This document shows positions 37,081-45,683 of a stretch of DNA of 64,000 bases, piece after piece. Within the stretch, counting starts at the first letter, position 1; each line of letters begins with the position of its first letter. Location of the stretch: positions 100,529 to 164,528 of the forward strand of contig CAKKQC010000007.1 of NCBI GenBank assembly GCA_919901855.1. The letters are read 5' to 3'. Under the pieces are notes generated by a model. It worked only from the letters and a program-made list of their open reading frames with translations, searched no databases and was not told the origin of the DNA. The position numbers were made by a program, and so were the translations under genes. The stretch comes from a bacterium. GTDB taxonomy: Bacteria; Oederibacteriota; CAKKQC01.

Positions 37081-38988
37081 ATGCTGCTGCCCGACGATAC
37101 GATCCCCTCGCTCTACCGCCGCATCGCCCGCGGATTCGGCGAGACCTTCTGGGACGAGGGCGCGCGGCTGCTCCGGGACCCCGGCCGGCCGGGGAAGCAC
37201 CTGACCCGGGATTCCCTGTACTTCGCCCGGGTCCTCCTGGACCTGCGCGACGAGGTGCAGTCGGCGCGGGCGGCCGGGATCGTCGACGCCGTCCTCGACA
37301 CGCAGGTGACGCGGGAGGGGAGCGAGCACTGCGGCAACTTCCCGTGGGGGGCCGAGGACGGGGAGGCGGGCACCTGGGACCCGAACTGGGCGTGCTTCAA
37401 CGCCGCGACCCTGCTGGAGCTGCTCGTCTGGCACCGGACCCGGCTGCCCGACGCGACCGTGGCGCGCGCCGAGCGCGCGCTGGCCCTGTGCGCGGAACAC
37501 GATCTGGCCCGGTGGGTCGCCCCCGCGTACACGAACATCGCCCTGCTCAGCTCCCTCTGCCTGGCCGGCGCCGGGGAGGTCCTGCGGAACCGCGATTTCG
37601 CGGAGGCGGGCCGGGAGAAGCTTCGCGAGACCGACGCCTGCGTCGCCACGACCGGGGCGTTCGACGAGTACAACTCGCCGACGTATACGGCCGTCAACCT
37701 GCGGGCGCTGGCCGGGATCCTCGCGTTCGTCAAGGACGGGGAGGTCCTCGGCGTGGCGGAGAAGCTCCGGCGGTTCCAGTGGGAGGAGCTCCTCGATCGC
37801 GTCCACCTGCCGACCGGCCAGTTGGCCGGCCCGCACGGCCGCGCGTACGGCCGGGACATGCTCCGCGACACGCGGGGCCACGTGAAATGGTATCTCTTCC
37901 GCGCGCTCGGGGAGGCCTTTCCGGTCGGGGTCGAGGCGGACGCCACGCCGTCGGACCTCTTCCCGGGCCTGATCCTGCTCGATCCCGACTGCCCGGAAGA
38001 CCTGCTGCACGCGTGGCGGAGGCGCCGTCTGCCGCGCTCCGTGTCGATGATCACGGACTCGTGCTCGCGGTCGGTGCCCCTCCCCGAATCCCGCCGGTTC
38101 CCGCCGCTGTGGCGGTCGCGCGCCGGGCGCGAGGCGTGGAAAACCCTCGTCGAGAGCAAGGGGGCGCCGGGCACGCCGGGGTTCCTGGGCCAGGTCCAGT
38201 GCGCGACTACGCACCTCGCCGGGCTCTGGTGCCTCGGGAGCGCGAGCGCGGAGGCGCTCGGCGACCAGGCCCAGCCGCTCATCGCGCACTGGGCGAACGC
38301 GGACCGGCCCGACCGCGGGAACTCGTTCGCGGCCCTGGCACTCCGCGAGCACGGGGGCAAGCTCGAGCGGTTCGGCGGCGCGGTCCTGTGCTGCGCGCAG
38401 CACGGCGGCCGGGTGCTCGGCCTGCTGCGGTTCGGACTGGACCCCGAAGACCGCTCCGCCCCGTCGGCGGCGCGCGCAGTGCTCGCGTTCCAGGTCAACG
38501 CGGACGCGAACCCCGAAGTGGTTGTACACGGAGGCTCCCGGGCCATGCCTCTGGCTCCGCCGCCCGACGTGGACGAGACCGTGCCCCTGCACCGGGGCAT
38601 CGTCTTCAAGTCGAACGGCGTCCTTTGCGGCGTGCGCGTACTCCAGGCCCGCGTCCCGGGCGCGAAGGTCAGCTCCGCGCTCCGCGACCTCGCCGCGCCG
38701 GGGGCGGGTGCCGAGGGCGAGACCGGCGCGCACCTGATCCTCGAGCCGGTCGAGCTCGCGCTCGGGGCGGAGGCCTACGTCGCGTTCGCGGTCGAGGTCT
38801 GCGAGGAGACCAGGAGCGGGGGGCTCGCCGGGCTGGCGGGCCGGCTCCTGGCGGCCCGGGTGGACGCGGATCGGAGTGCGGACGGGCGCGTCCGGCTCGC
38901 GTGGGGCTCGCAGTTGACGCTGGAAACGTCGGTCAGGGTCCTGGACATCAAGGGCTGGCTCGACCCCGAGGGGGCCGTGCTCACGTGA
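37081..38988 (+). CDS. Alpha/alpha-toroid-like protein, unknown function
   Basis: The 635-residue protein lacks a signal peptide. The N-terminal 330 residues are helical with aromatic/acidic motifs (HCGNFPWGAEDGEAGTWDPN, FDEYNSPTYTAVNLRAL), reminiscent of the (alpha/alpha)6 toroids of polysaccharide lyases and related hydrolases. The C-terminal half is beta-rich. The YNSPTYT motif recurs in uncharacterised proteins of carbohydrate loci. It sits between a dehydrogenase and a D-threonine-aldolase-like enzyme and overlaps the latter by 4 bp (GTGA). A role in degrading an uronic-acid or modified sugar is conceivable but not shown. Confidence 0.5.
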   Translation: MLLPDDTIPSLYRRIARGFGETFWDEGARLLRDPGRPGKHLTRDSLYFARVLLDLRDEVQSARAAGIVDAVLDTQVTREGSEHCGNFPWGAEDGEAGTWDPNWACFNAATLLELLVWHRTRLPDATVARAERALALCAEHDLARWVAPAYTNIALLSSLCLAGAGEVLRNRDFAEAGREKLRETDACVATTGAFDEYNSPTYTAVNLRALAGILAFVKDGEVLGVAEKLRRFQWEELLDRVHLPTGQLAGPHGRAYGRDMLRDTRGHVKWYLFRALGEAFPVGVEADATPSDLFPGLILLDPDCPEDLLHAWRRRRLPRSVSMITDSCSRSVPLPESRRFPPLWRSRAGREAWKTLVESKGAPGTPGFLGQVQCATTHLAGLWCLGSASAEALGDQAQPLIAHWANADRPDRGNSFAALALREHGGKLERFGGAVLCCAQHGGRVLGLLRFGLDPEDRSAPSAARAVLAFQVNADANPEVVVHGGSRAMPLAPPPDVDETVPLHRGIVFKSNGVLCGVRVLQARVPGAKVSSALRDLAAPGAGAEGETGAHLILEPVELALGAEAYVAFAVEVCEETRSGGLAGLAGRLLAARVDADRSADGRVRLAWGSQLTLETSVRVLDIKGWLDPEGAVLT

Positions 38989-40034
38989 ACCTGCACGACC
39001 TCGAGACGCCGTGCGCGATCGTGGACCTCGACCGGCTGGAGGCGAACATCGAGAACCTTCAGGCGTACCTCGGGGGCCACGGCATCGCGAACCGGCCGCA
39101 TATGAAGACCCACAAAGTCCCCGAGATCGCGCGGATGCAGATGAAGGCGGGGGCGATCGGGACCACGTGCCAGAAACTCGGGGAGGCCGAGGTCATGGCC
39201 GACGGCGGGATCGAGGACATCTTCCTGCCCTACAACCTGCTGGGGGCGGCCAAGCTCGACCGGCTCGTGAGGCTCGCGCGGCGGGTCAGGATGAGCGTCA
39301 CGGCCGATTCGGCCGTCGTGGTAGAGGGTCTCTCCGCCGCGATCGCCAAGGCTGGGCTGACGCTCCCGGTCCTCGTCGAGTTCGACACCGGGATCGGCCG
39401 GTGCGGGGTGCAGACTCCCGGGGAGGCGCGGGAACTCGCCCGGACGATCGCGGCGTCCCCGGGGCTCGTCTTCGCCGGGCTGATGACCTATCCGCACAAC
39501 GAGCAGACCGTGCCCTTCGTCGAGGAGACGACGGCCCTGCTCGGGCGGGACGGGATCAAGCCCGGGATCGTGAGCCTCGGGGGGACGTCGGGCATGAAAC
39601 AGGCGCACACGCGCAAGGGGGTGACCGAGTACCGGGCCGGGATGTACGCCTTCGGCGACCGGTCGTCCATCGCGTCGGGCGCGACCACGCTGGCGAACAG
39701 CGCGCTCACGATCCTGACGACGGTCGTCTCGCGGCCGACGCCGGATCGGGGCATCCTCGACGCGGGGAGCAAGACGATCTCGTCGGACCTCCTCGGCCTC
39801 ACCGGTCACGGGCACGTGGTCGAGTACCCGGAGGCGACGATCGGGAAGCTGACCGAGGAGCACGGCCACGGCGACTTCGGGCCGTGCGCGCGGAAACCGA
39901 AGATCGGGGAACGGGTACGGGTGATCCCGAACCACTGCTGCCAGATCGCCAACCTGCTGGGGACCCTCTACGGGGTGCGGGGCGAGGAGGTCCGGATCGT
40001 CTGGCCGGTCCTGGCCAGAGGAAAAGTTCAGTAG
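38985..40034 (+). CDS. D-threonine aldolase / D-serine dehydratase family PLP enzyme
   Basis: The 349-residue fold-type III PLP protein starts LETPCAIVDLDRLEANI, with the Schiff-base lysine in RPHMKTHK (Lys41). Further family signatures are VLVEFDTGIGRCGVQT, LGGTSGM and the C-terminal metal site PNHCCQIANL (His and Cys). Family members cleave D-3-hydroxy amino acids or dehydrate D-serine using PLP and a divalent metal. Translation is probably coupled to the upstream gene through the GTGA overlap. Substrate remains open. Confidence 0.8.
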   Translation: MNLHDLETPCAIVDLDRLEANIENLQAYLGGHGIANRPHMKTHKVPEIARMQMKAGAIGTTCQKLGEAEVMADGGIEDIFLPYNLLGAAKLDRLVRLARRVRMSVTADSAVVVEGLSAAIAKAGLTLPVLVEFDTGIGRCGVQTPGEARELARTIAASPGLVFAGLMTYPHNEQTVPFVEETTALLGRDGIKPGIVSLGGTSGMKQAHTRKGVTEYRAGMYAFGDRSSIASGATTLANSALTILTTVVSRPTPDRGILDAGSKTISSDLLGLTGHGHVVEYPEATIGKLTEEHGHGDFGPCARKPKIGERVRVIPNHCCQIANLLGTLYGVRGEEVRIVWPVLARGKVQ

Positions 40035-40040
40035 CTTACC

Positions 40041-40079
40041 CGACGCAGGTGGCCCCTTCCCAAGGGGTCACCTGCGTCG
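40041..40079. terminator. Long hairpin between convergent genes
   Basis: An 18-bp stem, CGACGCAGGTGGCCCCTT with one G-U pair, encloses a CCC loop just after the stop of the aldolase-like gene. No U-run follows. It is convergent to the membrane-protein gene ending at 40145. Confidence 0.6.
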
Positions 40080-40080
40080 A

Positions 40081-40155
40081 GGCGTCGTCATCGACGCCCG
40101 ATCGAAGTCCCCCTGCTTGGCCCGCTACCTTCGATGAGGCGTCGTCACCGACGCC
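40081..40155. repeat. Twin short hairpins GGCGTCG-TCAY-CGACGCC
   Basis: Copies at 40081-40098 and 40138-40155 each form a 7-bp stem around TCAT or TCAC. Between them ATCGAAG and CTTCGAT can also pair, giving a nested structure. The second copy overlaps the 3' end of the reverse-strand membrane gene, whose stop codon lies in its loop. Confidence 0.5.
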
Positions 40156-40909
40156 CGTGGTCCCGGCGCCAGGCCTTGATCCGCTTCGCCGCGGCCGCGC
40201 GTCCGGACTGCTTCGCGACTTTCCGGCGGGGGGCGGTAACCGCGGTGCCGGCCTCGATCGGCTGGCCCTGCTGGATCTCGCTCTGCACCAGCCGGTCCAC
40301 GAACCGGTCGAGCCGGTCGCTCGACTTAGCCTGGGTAGTGATGCCCGTCGGCGGGATCGTGTAGGTCACCGGGCCGGTCGGCGTCGCGTACGCTGCCGTT
40401 GCGCCGATCGCGCCGGAAGACGCCGTCGCGACTCCGACCTGGCCAATGTGCCGGCCGATGGACCAGGCGATCCAGGTTTCGGCGGCCAGGCCCAGGAGTT
40501 CCGACCACGGCTGGGCGACGGTCTCGTCCGAGTCCGGACTTCCCCCGAGGTATCCGAAGAGCGTGCCGAGGCTGTCGAGCGTCTCGCGCAGCGGCGGCAT
40601 GACGTTGACGACGGCGGCGACCGCCAGGAGGACGAGCATGACCCGCAGATTAACGACGAACCCGATGCTGAAATAGCGGTCCAGGATCGCGTGGCCGCCG
40701 GTCCCGCCGTTCCGGCGCCAGGCCCAGACGACCCCCGCGACGGTGATGACGAAGAGCAGGAAGACGACCGTCGCGGAATGGCTGGTGGCCGAGATGGACG
40801 AGAGAGTGACCAGGAGCATCCAGGCCAGCAGGTAGCGGAACCGGTCGGATTCAGACAGGCCTTCGCGCGCCAACTGTTCCTTGAGCGGACGGACCCGGAG
40901 GAAATACAC
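40145..40909 (-). CDS. Three-helix membrane protein, unknown function
   Basis: The 254-residue protein starts at GTG. Three hydrophobic helices are visible (YLLAWMLLVTLSSISATSHS, ATVVFLLFVITVAGVVWAW, LRVMLVLLAVAAVVNVMPPL), followed by an amphipathic region and a Thr/Ala-rich stretch. The C-terminus is strongly basic (KRIKAWRRDHGRR). No family is recognised. TAAGAT lies 8 nt before the GTG. The gene is divergent from the YVTN propeller gene. Confidence 0.6.
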   Translation of the reverse strand: MYFLRVRPLKEQLAREGLSESDRFRYLLAWMLLVTLSSISATSHSATVVFLLFVITVAGVVWAWRRNGGTGGHAILDRYFSIGFVVNLRVMLVLLAVAAVVNVMPPLRETLDSLGTLFGYLGGSPDSDETVAQPWSELLGLAAETWIAWSIGRHIGQVGVATASSGAIGATAAYATPTGPVTYTIPPTGITTQAKSSDRLDRFVDRLVQSEIQQGQPIEAGTAVTAPRRKVAKQSGRAAAAKRIKAWRRDHGRR

Positions 40910-40917
40910 GGTGGTTT

Positions 40918-40923
40918 ATCTTA
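40918..40923 (-). promoter_or_regulatory. Candidate -10 element, leaderless GTG start
   Basis: TAAGAT on the reverse strand lies 8 nt before the GTG at 40909. A similar TATAAGAT reads forward at 40950-40957 toward the propeller gene, which has a normal AGGAGG site. Confidence 0.35.
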
Positions 40924-40993
40924 TCAGGCCCTTGGCGCCCGGTGGTATAAGATAAGGCGAGAGACCCGAGAGGGAGCTGTAGGAGGACAAGCC

Positions 40994-42022
40994 ATGAGGA
41001 CGTTCCTGTTGACCGCCTTCGTCATCGTGTTCGCCGGCCGGACCGCGCTCGGGGATCCCGCGACGCCCGCGGTACCGGGCGGCGGGAATCCAAACACCGA
41101 CAACCCCAATGCCGCCACGCCGGCGGTGCCCGGCGGGGGTAACGACCAGGACAAGGACAAGCCCGCGACGACGCCCTCGGGGGTCACGCCCGGCCAGCCG
41201 GGCGGCGGGAACCCGAACAACGACAACCCGAACGCCGCGACACCTGCCCAAAAAGGCACGCCCGCGCCTGCGGCGACCCCGGCGCCGGCTCCTGCGCCGA
41301 CCCCGATCCCGCGCCGCTCTCCGTCGTCGATGCCCGCGATCCGGACGACGCAGACCATCCCGCCCGGGGGCGCGCCGGCGCCGATGCCCGGTTATGCCGC
41401 GCCGGCCCCGGCCGCGTTGACTACTCCGTCCGTCTACGCCCAGCCGCCCGTCTACCCCCTGCTCCCGGGCACCGATGAGGTGGCACCGGGTCCCTCCGGG
41501 CCGCCGGTGCCGTGTCTCGCGATCCAGAGCACTATTCTCGCCTCGGGCGGGAAGTGGCTGCTGGTCCCCGTGCCGACCGCGGACCAGGTGCTCGTCATCG
41601 ACGCGAAGCGGAACACGCTCATCACGCGGATCATGGTCGGGCCGGGCCCGGTGGCGGTCGCGGTTTCGCCGGACGGCAAGACCGCCTACGTAGCCTGCTG
41701 GCACGCGGCCTCGGTCGCGGTCGTCAGCCTCGCGGACCTCAAGGTGACCGACACGATCCGGACCGGGCGCAACCCGTCCGCGCTCGTGGTCAGTCCCAAC
41801 GGCAAGGAAGTCTGGGTCGCGGATGGCGGGGACAACACCCTGAGCATCATCGACGTCGGATTCCGCCGCGTGCTCGCCGTGGTGCCGGTCGGGCCCCTGC
41901 CGCAGGAGCTCACGGCGACGCCGGACGGCAAGACCCTGTTCGTGTCCAACGCGGGCGACGCGTCCGTGAGCGTCGTGGACATCGGAGCCCGCATGGTCAC
42001 GACCGTCATCCGGGGACGTTAA
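40994..42022 (+). CDS. Secreted YVTN-type beta-propeller protein with Pro/Ala/Gly-rich linker
   Basis: The 342-residue protein is preceded by Shine-Dalgarno AGGAGGA and has a signal peptide (LLTAFVIVFAGRTALG-D). Residues 20-160 are low-complexity, with two copies of PGGGNPN(T/N)DNPNAATPA. The C-terminal 180 residues are YVTN blades (AVSPDGKTAYVACWHAASVA, VVSPNGKEVWVADGGDNTLS, ATPDGKTLFVSNAGDASVS). Only four or so blades are present, fewer than a closed propeller, so it may oligomerise or be reduced. It is probably a periplasmic or surface binding protein. Confidence 0.75.
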   Translation: MRTFLLTAFVIVFAGRTALGDPATPAVPGGGNPNTDNPNAATPAVPGGGNDQDKDKPATTPSGVTPGQPGGGNPNNDNPNAATPAQKGTPAPAATPAPAPAPTPIPRRSPSSMPAIRTTQTIPPGGAPAPMPGYAAPAPAALTTPSVYAQPPVYPLLPGTDEVAPGPSGPPVPCLAIQSTILASGGKWLLVPVPTADQVLVIDAKRNTLITRIMVGPGPVAVAVSPDGKTAYVACWHAASVAVVSLADLKVTDTIRTGRNPSALVVSPNGKEVWVADGGDNTLSIIDVGFRRVLAVVPVGPLPQELTATPDGKTLFVSNAGDASVSVVDIGARMVTTVIRGR

Positions 42023-42052
42023 ACCCAATAGCAGGGCAAAGCTGAAGGGCCG

Positions 42053-42577
42053 GTGGGCGACCTCCTGGTTCGTCCGGCCGGCCCGGTTGACGCGGTCGCG
42101 ATCAACGCGATCTACAACCACTGGGTTCTGACCTCGACTGCTACCTACCAGACCGAGCCTTCGGGGCTCGAGGAGACCCGGACGCAACTGGCGTCGCACG
42201 GCCCACTGCATCCCATGATCGTGGCCGTCCTGGACGGGACCGCCCGGGGCGGCGAGGTCGTGGGGTGGGGGTCCCTCTCGCCATTCCACGGCCGCGAGGC
42301 CTACGCGCGCACGGTCGAGAACTCGGTCTACGTCCACCCCGAGCGCCTGCGCCGGGGGATCGGTTCCGCCCTGCTCGCCCGGCTGATCTCGCTCGGGAGC
42401 GTTGCCGGCCACCGCGTCATCGTGGCCCGGATCGACGCGGAGCAGGTTCCCAGCCTCGCGCTGCACGCCAAACACGGGTTCACGCGCGCCGGCGAGCTCC
42501 GGCAGGTGGGGTACAAGTTCGACCGCTGGCTCGACGTGATCTACATGCAGAGGAACCTGCGCGAGGACGGACGGTGA
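42053..42577 (+). CDS. GNAT acetyltransferase, phosphinothricin/methionine-sulfone type
   Basis: The 174-residue GNAT begins with LVRPAGPVDAVAINAIYNHW and TATYQTEP, characteristic of Pat/Bar/MddA enzymes. VYVHPERLRRGIGSALLARL is the acetyl-CoA loop, and KHGFTRAGELRQVGYKFDRW the C-terminal signature. Such enzymes acetylate phosphinothricin, methionine sulfone or sulfoximine. The start is GTG. The stop overlaps the downstream aldo-keto reductase start (GTGA). Confidence 0.85.
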   Translation: MGDLLVRPAGPVDAVAINAIYNHWVLTSTATYQTEPSGLEETRTQLASHGPLHPMIVAVLDGTARGGEVVGWGSLSPFHGREAYARTVENSVYVHPERLRRGIGSALLARLISLGSVAGHRVIVARIDAEQVPSLALHAKHGFTRAGELRQVGYKFDRWLDVIYMQRNLREDGR

Positions 42578-43545
42578 GGACGCGGCGGCCGGGACGGACG
42601 GGGCTCGACCAGTCGGTGCTGGGTCTCGGCGGCCACGAGTTCCTGCCCGACGGACGGTCCCGCGGGTTCAACGAGGACTACGGACGCGCCACGAGCGCGG
42701 GGGTGATCTTCCCCGGGTTCGGGGGGGAGCGGCGGCGGGGCGTGGTGGCGGCCGCGCACGCGGCGGGGATCAACTTCTTCGATGTCACCATCGACTCCGA
42801 GAAGGAGGCGCTCGGCCGCAACCTGCGCGAGTGTCCGCCGCCACGCGAGATCGCGGTCCAGACCCGGCCCGAGGGCATGGTCTACACGAACAATCCAGAC
42901 GATGCGCACAACTGGCGGATGGCGGACCTCGGGCTCCTCCGGGACGAGGTGCGCCGCGGCCTCGGCCTCCTCGGGCGGCCGCGCGTGGACTTCCTGAACC
43001 TCGGGTTCATGGGGTCCGCGGTGGAGCACGACCCCGGCTACCTGGCGAAGATCGTCCGCAACGTCCGGGCTCTCAAGGACGATGGGCTGATCCGGTTCGC
43101 CTGCGCGGACACCTTCTCGGGCGAATGGCTCTACGAGCGCCAGATCGGGACGGGGGCCTTCGACGGGATCTTCATCAACTTAAACCTCGCCGACGACGGG
43201 CCGGCGCGCCGGATCCTTCCGCTGGCCGCCGACCTCGGGCTATCCGTGCATTGCCGCGAGGCCTTCCTCAAGGGCGAGCTCTTCCGGCTGGGAGAGGCGG
43301 CGGGGGTGACGGACCGCGCCGCGCTGGCGCGGGCGGCGCTCCGGTGGGTTCTCGCCCACCCCCAGGTCACCACCGTCGTGGTCGGGGCGGACAATGCGGC
43401 CCAGCTCGAGGCGGCGGTCGCCGCAGCGGAACAGCCGGAGCTCGACGACCAGGATCGCGGACTCCTCGACCGGGTCCGGGCCACCGGGGCGTTCCGCGAC
43501 GTCCAGGACGGGAAACGCAGGGCGTTCGGCACGTATACTGCCTGA
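42574..43545 (+). CDS. Aldo/keto reductase family protein
   Basis: The 323-residue TIM-barrel protein has RTGLDQSVLGLGGHEF at the N-terminus, GINFFDVTIDSEKEALGRNL (the Asp of the catalytic tetrad region) and LRWVLAHPQVTTVVVGADNA near the C-terminus, the NADPH-binding region. The usual catalytic Tyr/Lys/His tetrad is not obvious: where GxGYGxSE is normal, TIDSEKE is found. Activity may therefore be altered. It is translationally coupled to the acetyltransferase. Confidence 0.7.
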   Translation: MRTRRPGRTGLDQSVLGLGGHEFLPDGRSRGFNEDYGRATSAGVIFPGFGGERRRGVVAAAHAAGINFFDVTIDSEKEALGRNLRECPPPREIAVQTRPEGMVYTNNPDDAHNWRMADLGLLRDEVRRGLGLLGRPRVDFLNLGFMGSAVEHDPGYLAKIVRNVRALKDDGLIRFACADTFSGEWLYERQIGTGAFDGIFINLNLADDGPARRILPLAADLGLSVHCREAFLKGELFRLGEAAGVTDRAALARAALRWVLAHPQVTTVVVGADNAAQLEAAVAAAEQPELDDQDRGLLDRVRATGAFRDVQDGKRRAFGTYTA

Positions 43546-43554
43546 TGGAGGTAC

Positions 43555-43998
43555 GTGACCCATGACGACTGCGCTGGAGGAATCCTGGACCCCGCCGGCC
43601 TGAGCATAGATCCGGAATCGCCGGAGGGGGTCAACCGGCGTGCGTCACCGCGTCGCCCGGTCCGGATCGCGGGCACGGCGTGGATCGTCGCGCGCGTGGT
43701 CGCCCCGCCCTTCAAGGTCGAGGCAACCGATGTCAGCGCCGGCGGGATGATGCTCCACGGCACCTCGCGCGCCTTCCCCGAGCTGGAGCCCGGCGACGAG
43801 TTCATGATCGGGTTCCCGGTCGAGCACTCCAAGGAGGACGTCAGCGTGCGGGGCAGGCTGGCGTGGAAGCGGATGGGGTTGATGACCCTGCTCGGGGACT
43901 GGTCCTTCGGCATCCGGTTCCACGACACGCCCGAGTCCGTGATCCTCAAGCTCCTCGACGTGGCCGCGCGCCAGCGGGAGAGTCCCCAAAAGCCCTGA
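43555..43998 (+). CDS. PilZ domain protein (c-di-GMP receptor candidate)
   Basis: The 147-residue protein has the PilZ RxxxR motif in NRRASPRRPVRIAG and the D/NxSxxG motif in ATDVSAGGMMLHG, which together bind cyclic di-GMP. Barrel strands continue through VRGRLAWKRMGL and SFGIRFHD. No effector domain is attached, so it probably controls a partner such as motility or exopolysaccharide machinery. It starts at GTG after a GGAGG site, 9 nt from the preceding gene. Confidence 0.85.
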   Translation: MTHDDCAGGILDPAGLSIDPESPEGVNRRASPRRPVRIAGTAWIVARVVAPPFKVEATDVSAGGMMLHGTSRAFPELEPGDEFMIGFPVEHSKEDVSVRGRLAWKRMGLMTLLGDWSFGIRFHDTPESVILKLLDVAARQRESPQKP

Positions 43999-44030
43999 CG
44001 GGGCCGCCGTCTGCGGCGGAGGCGCCCGAA

Positions 44031-44060
44031 TTGAACGCGGACGCGCGGGGGGCGTACAAT
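44031..44060 (+). promoter_or_regulatory. Sigma-70-like promoter of the reverse transcriptase gene (leaderless)
   Basis: TTGAAC (44031-44036), an 18-nt spacer and TACAAT (44055-44060) precede the ATG at 44070 by 9 nt. No ribosome binding site is present. Confidence 0.6.
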
Positions 44061-44069
44061 CCCGACGCA

Positions 44070-45683
44070 ATGACCGCCACCGCCCGCGCCCTGCCGCCCC
44101 TCGACCGCCCGCTCTTGTGGGGCCGCCTCTACCGGGAGGCCGAGCTCCTGAAGGCCGCGCTTCGCGTCTACACCAAGCCCCTGTTCGCGTGGCGCAAGGC
44201 CCTCGCGGTCTCGACCGACGACCGCACGCTCTACGACTTCGCGCGCTCGGGTTTGAAGCATCTCGACCGCATGCACGGCGAGCTCGCGCGCGGCGAGTTC
44301 CGGTTCCGGCCGGGGCTGGCGCTTACGTTCAACTTCAACGGCAAGCGTCGAACCCTGCACATCTACCCGTGGGAGGAGCGGGTCGTGGACCTCCTGCTGT
44401 ACCGGCTGCTCACCCGGTCCCTGCACGGCTGGCTCTCGCCCCACGCGTGGGCCTACCGGATCACGGGGTTCGGCGTGGACCGGTGCCAGCGCGGAGTGGC
44501 GAAGGCCCTTCAGCGGGGCGGAGGACCCCGGTACGTGGTCAAGCGGGACATCACGGAGTATTTCGCGTCCGTGGACCACGGGATTCTGCTGGAGCAGGTC
44601 GGCTCGCTGGTGGCGCCTGGCGACCCGCTCATGCGCCTGCTCGAATCCCGGGTGCGGTTCCAGTACCGGCGCGACGGCGAGACGCTGACCGCGGACCGCG
44701 GCATCCCGTTCGGGACCGCGGTCGCGTGCGCGTTCGCGAACATCCACTTGACGGGGCTGGACCGCGACCTGGCCGCGATCCCGGGGATCGCGTACTTCCG
44801 GTACGCGGACGACATACTCGTCGTGACGCCGGATGGCCCGGCGGCGCGCCGGGCGGCGTCGGTTATCGACGACGCGCTAGCCTCCCTGCGATTGACCGAC
44901 AAGGCAAGTCACCGGCACGACTACTATTTCGCCGCGCCCCCGGGTCCGAGGACGGACCCGCCGCGCGAAGCCTTCGGCTTCGCGGGGGTTTCGCGGTTCA
45001 GGCATTTGGGATTGGAGTACCGCGCGGACGGGTCGATCGGGCTCTCGCGCGACAAGTTCCGGAAGATCATGAACCTGTTCCGGTACGCGTTCCGGCGCAA
45101 GGCGAAGCGGCTCGCGCGGATGAAGGACCCGGAGGCGCGGGCGCGCACCGCGGTCGAGCTCGCACGCCAGGTGCTCGAGAACGGAATGCGGAACATCGCG
45201 ATCGTGGACTACTACCTCAAGCACGTGACCGACGAGGCCCAGCTCGGCCTGCTCGACCGCTGGCTGGCCGAGGAGGTTCTCGCGATCGCGACCGGCCGGG
45301 GCCACCGGAAGGGCAACTTCCGCGTTATTTCCTACGGGCGCCTGCGGGCCCTGGGTCTGCCGTCGCTCGTGCATCGGCGCCGGCTCATTCGGCACGGTCA
45401 CCTGGATTCGTCGTTCTTCATATGGAAGATTCAGCAGGCCCGGCGCGCGGCCGGACGAACGGAGGGGACGGCTGCCACCCCCGGAAAGGGCCCGCAAGGG
45501 CCGCTTCGCCGGGGATTCTCTCCAAGCCCAGAAGCAGCGGCAATTGAAACGCCCGTGGGAGAGGGCGCCGCCTGTCGATGGGTGTCATTGAAGAATGCTG
45601 CCGCTACGCGGCAGCATTCGTTTCCCAAGCCGTCCTTTCCATTGGTCACGGCCGCGCACACCAGTCAGGAGGATCCGAGGTGA
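44070..45683 (+). CDS. Stand-alone reverse transcriptase of uncertain class
   Basis: The 537-residue ORF has an RT palm and fingers: VVKRDITEYFASVDHGILLE (catalytic Asp near 160), RGIPFGTAVACAFANIHL and AYFRYADDILVV (YADD at about 245-248). A thumb-like segment follows, with GHRKGNFRVISYGRLRALGL and PSLVHRRRL. There is no maturase domain X, HNH endonuclease or Cas1. No DGR template/variable repeat is visible, and only 72 nt lie upstream, too little for a typical retron RNA. It belongs with unknown-group or group II-like bacterial RTs, many of which act in phage defence. The last 70 residues are Pro/Gly-rich and may be non-conserved. The stop overlaps the next gene by GTGA. Confidence 0.8.
   Translation: MTATARALPPLDRPLLWGRLYREAELLKAALRVYTKPLFAWRKALAVSTDDRTLYDFARSGLKHLDRMHGELARGEFRFRPGLALTFNFNGKRRTLHIYPWEERVVDLLLYRLLTRSLHGWLSPHAWAYRITGFGVDRCQRGVAKALQRGGGPRYVVKRDITEYFASVDHGILLEQVGSLVAPGDPLMRLLESRVRFQYRRDGETLTADRGIPFGTAVACAFANIHLTGLDRDLAAIPGIAYFRYADDILVVTPDGPAARRAASVIDDALASLRLTDKASHRHDYYFAAPPGPRTDPPREAFGFAGVSRFRHLGLEYRADGSIGLSRDKFRKIMNLFRYAFRRKAKRLARMKDPEARARTAVELARQVLENGMRNIAIVDYYLKHVTDEAQLGLLDRWLAEEVLAIATGRGHRKGNFRVISYGRLRALGLPSLVHRRRLIRHGHLDSSFFIWKIQQARRAAGRTEGTAATPGKGPQGPLRRGFSPSPEAAAIETPVGEGAACRWVSLKNAAATRQHSFPKPSFPLVTAAHTSQEDPR
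45593..45619 (+). terminator. Perfect 12-bp hairpin inside the RT reading frame tail
   Basis: GAATGCTGCCGC pairs exactly with its complement around a TAC loop and is followed by GTTTCCC. It resembles a rho-independent terminator with a poor U-tract. It lies within the last 30 codons of the RT frame, before the coupled downstream gene. Confidence 0.5.

Noticed and set aside
36157-38733. Reverse-strand open frame of 858 codons opposite the dehydrogenase and toroid genes
   Set aside because: Same cause: high third-position GC keeps stops out of the antisense frame. The forward genes have clear motifs and operon spacing.
43999-44069. Retron msr-msd RNA upstream of the reverse transcriptase
   Set aside because: Only 71 nt are available and the promoter sits 9 nt before the start codon, leaving no room for a typical retron RNA.
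45593-45619. Integron attC site
   Set aside because: The perfect short stem lacks the conserved attC ends and bulges, and no integrase is present.
44070-45683. Diversity-generating retroelement
   Set aside because: No template/variable repeat pair or Avd-like gene was seen nearby, and the RT motif differs from the usual DGR form.
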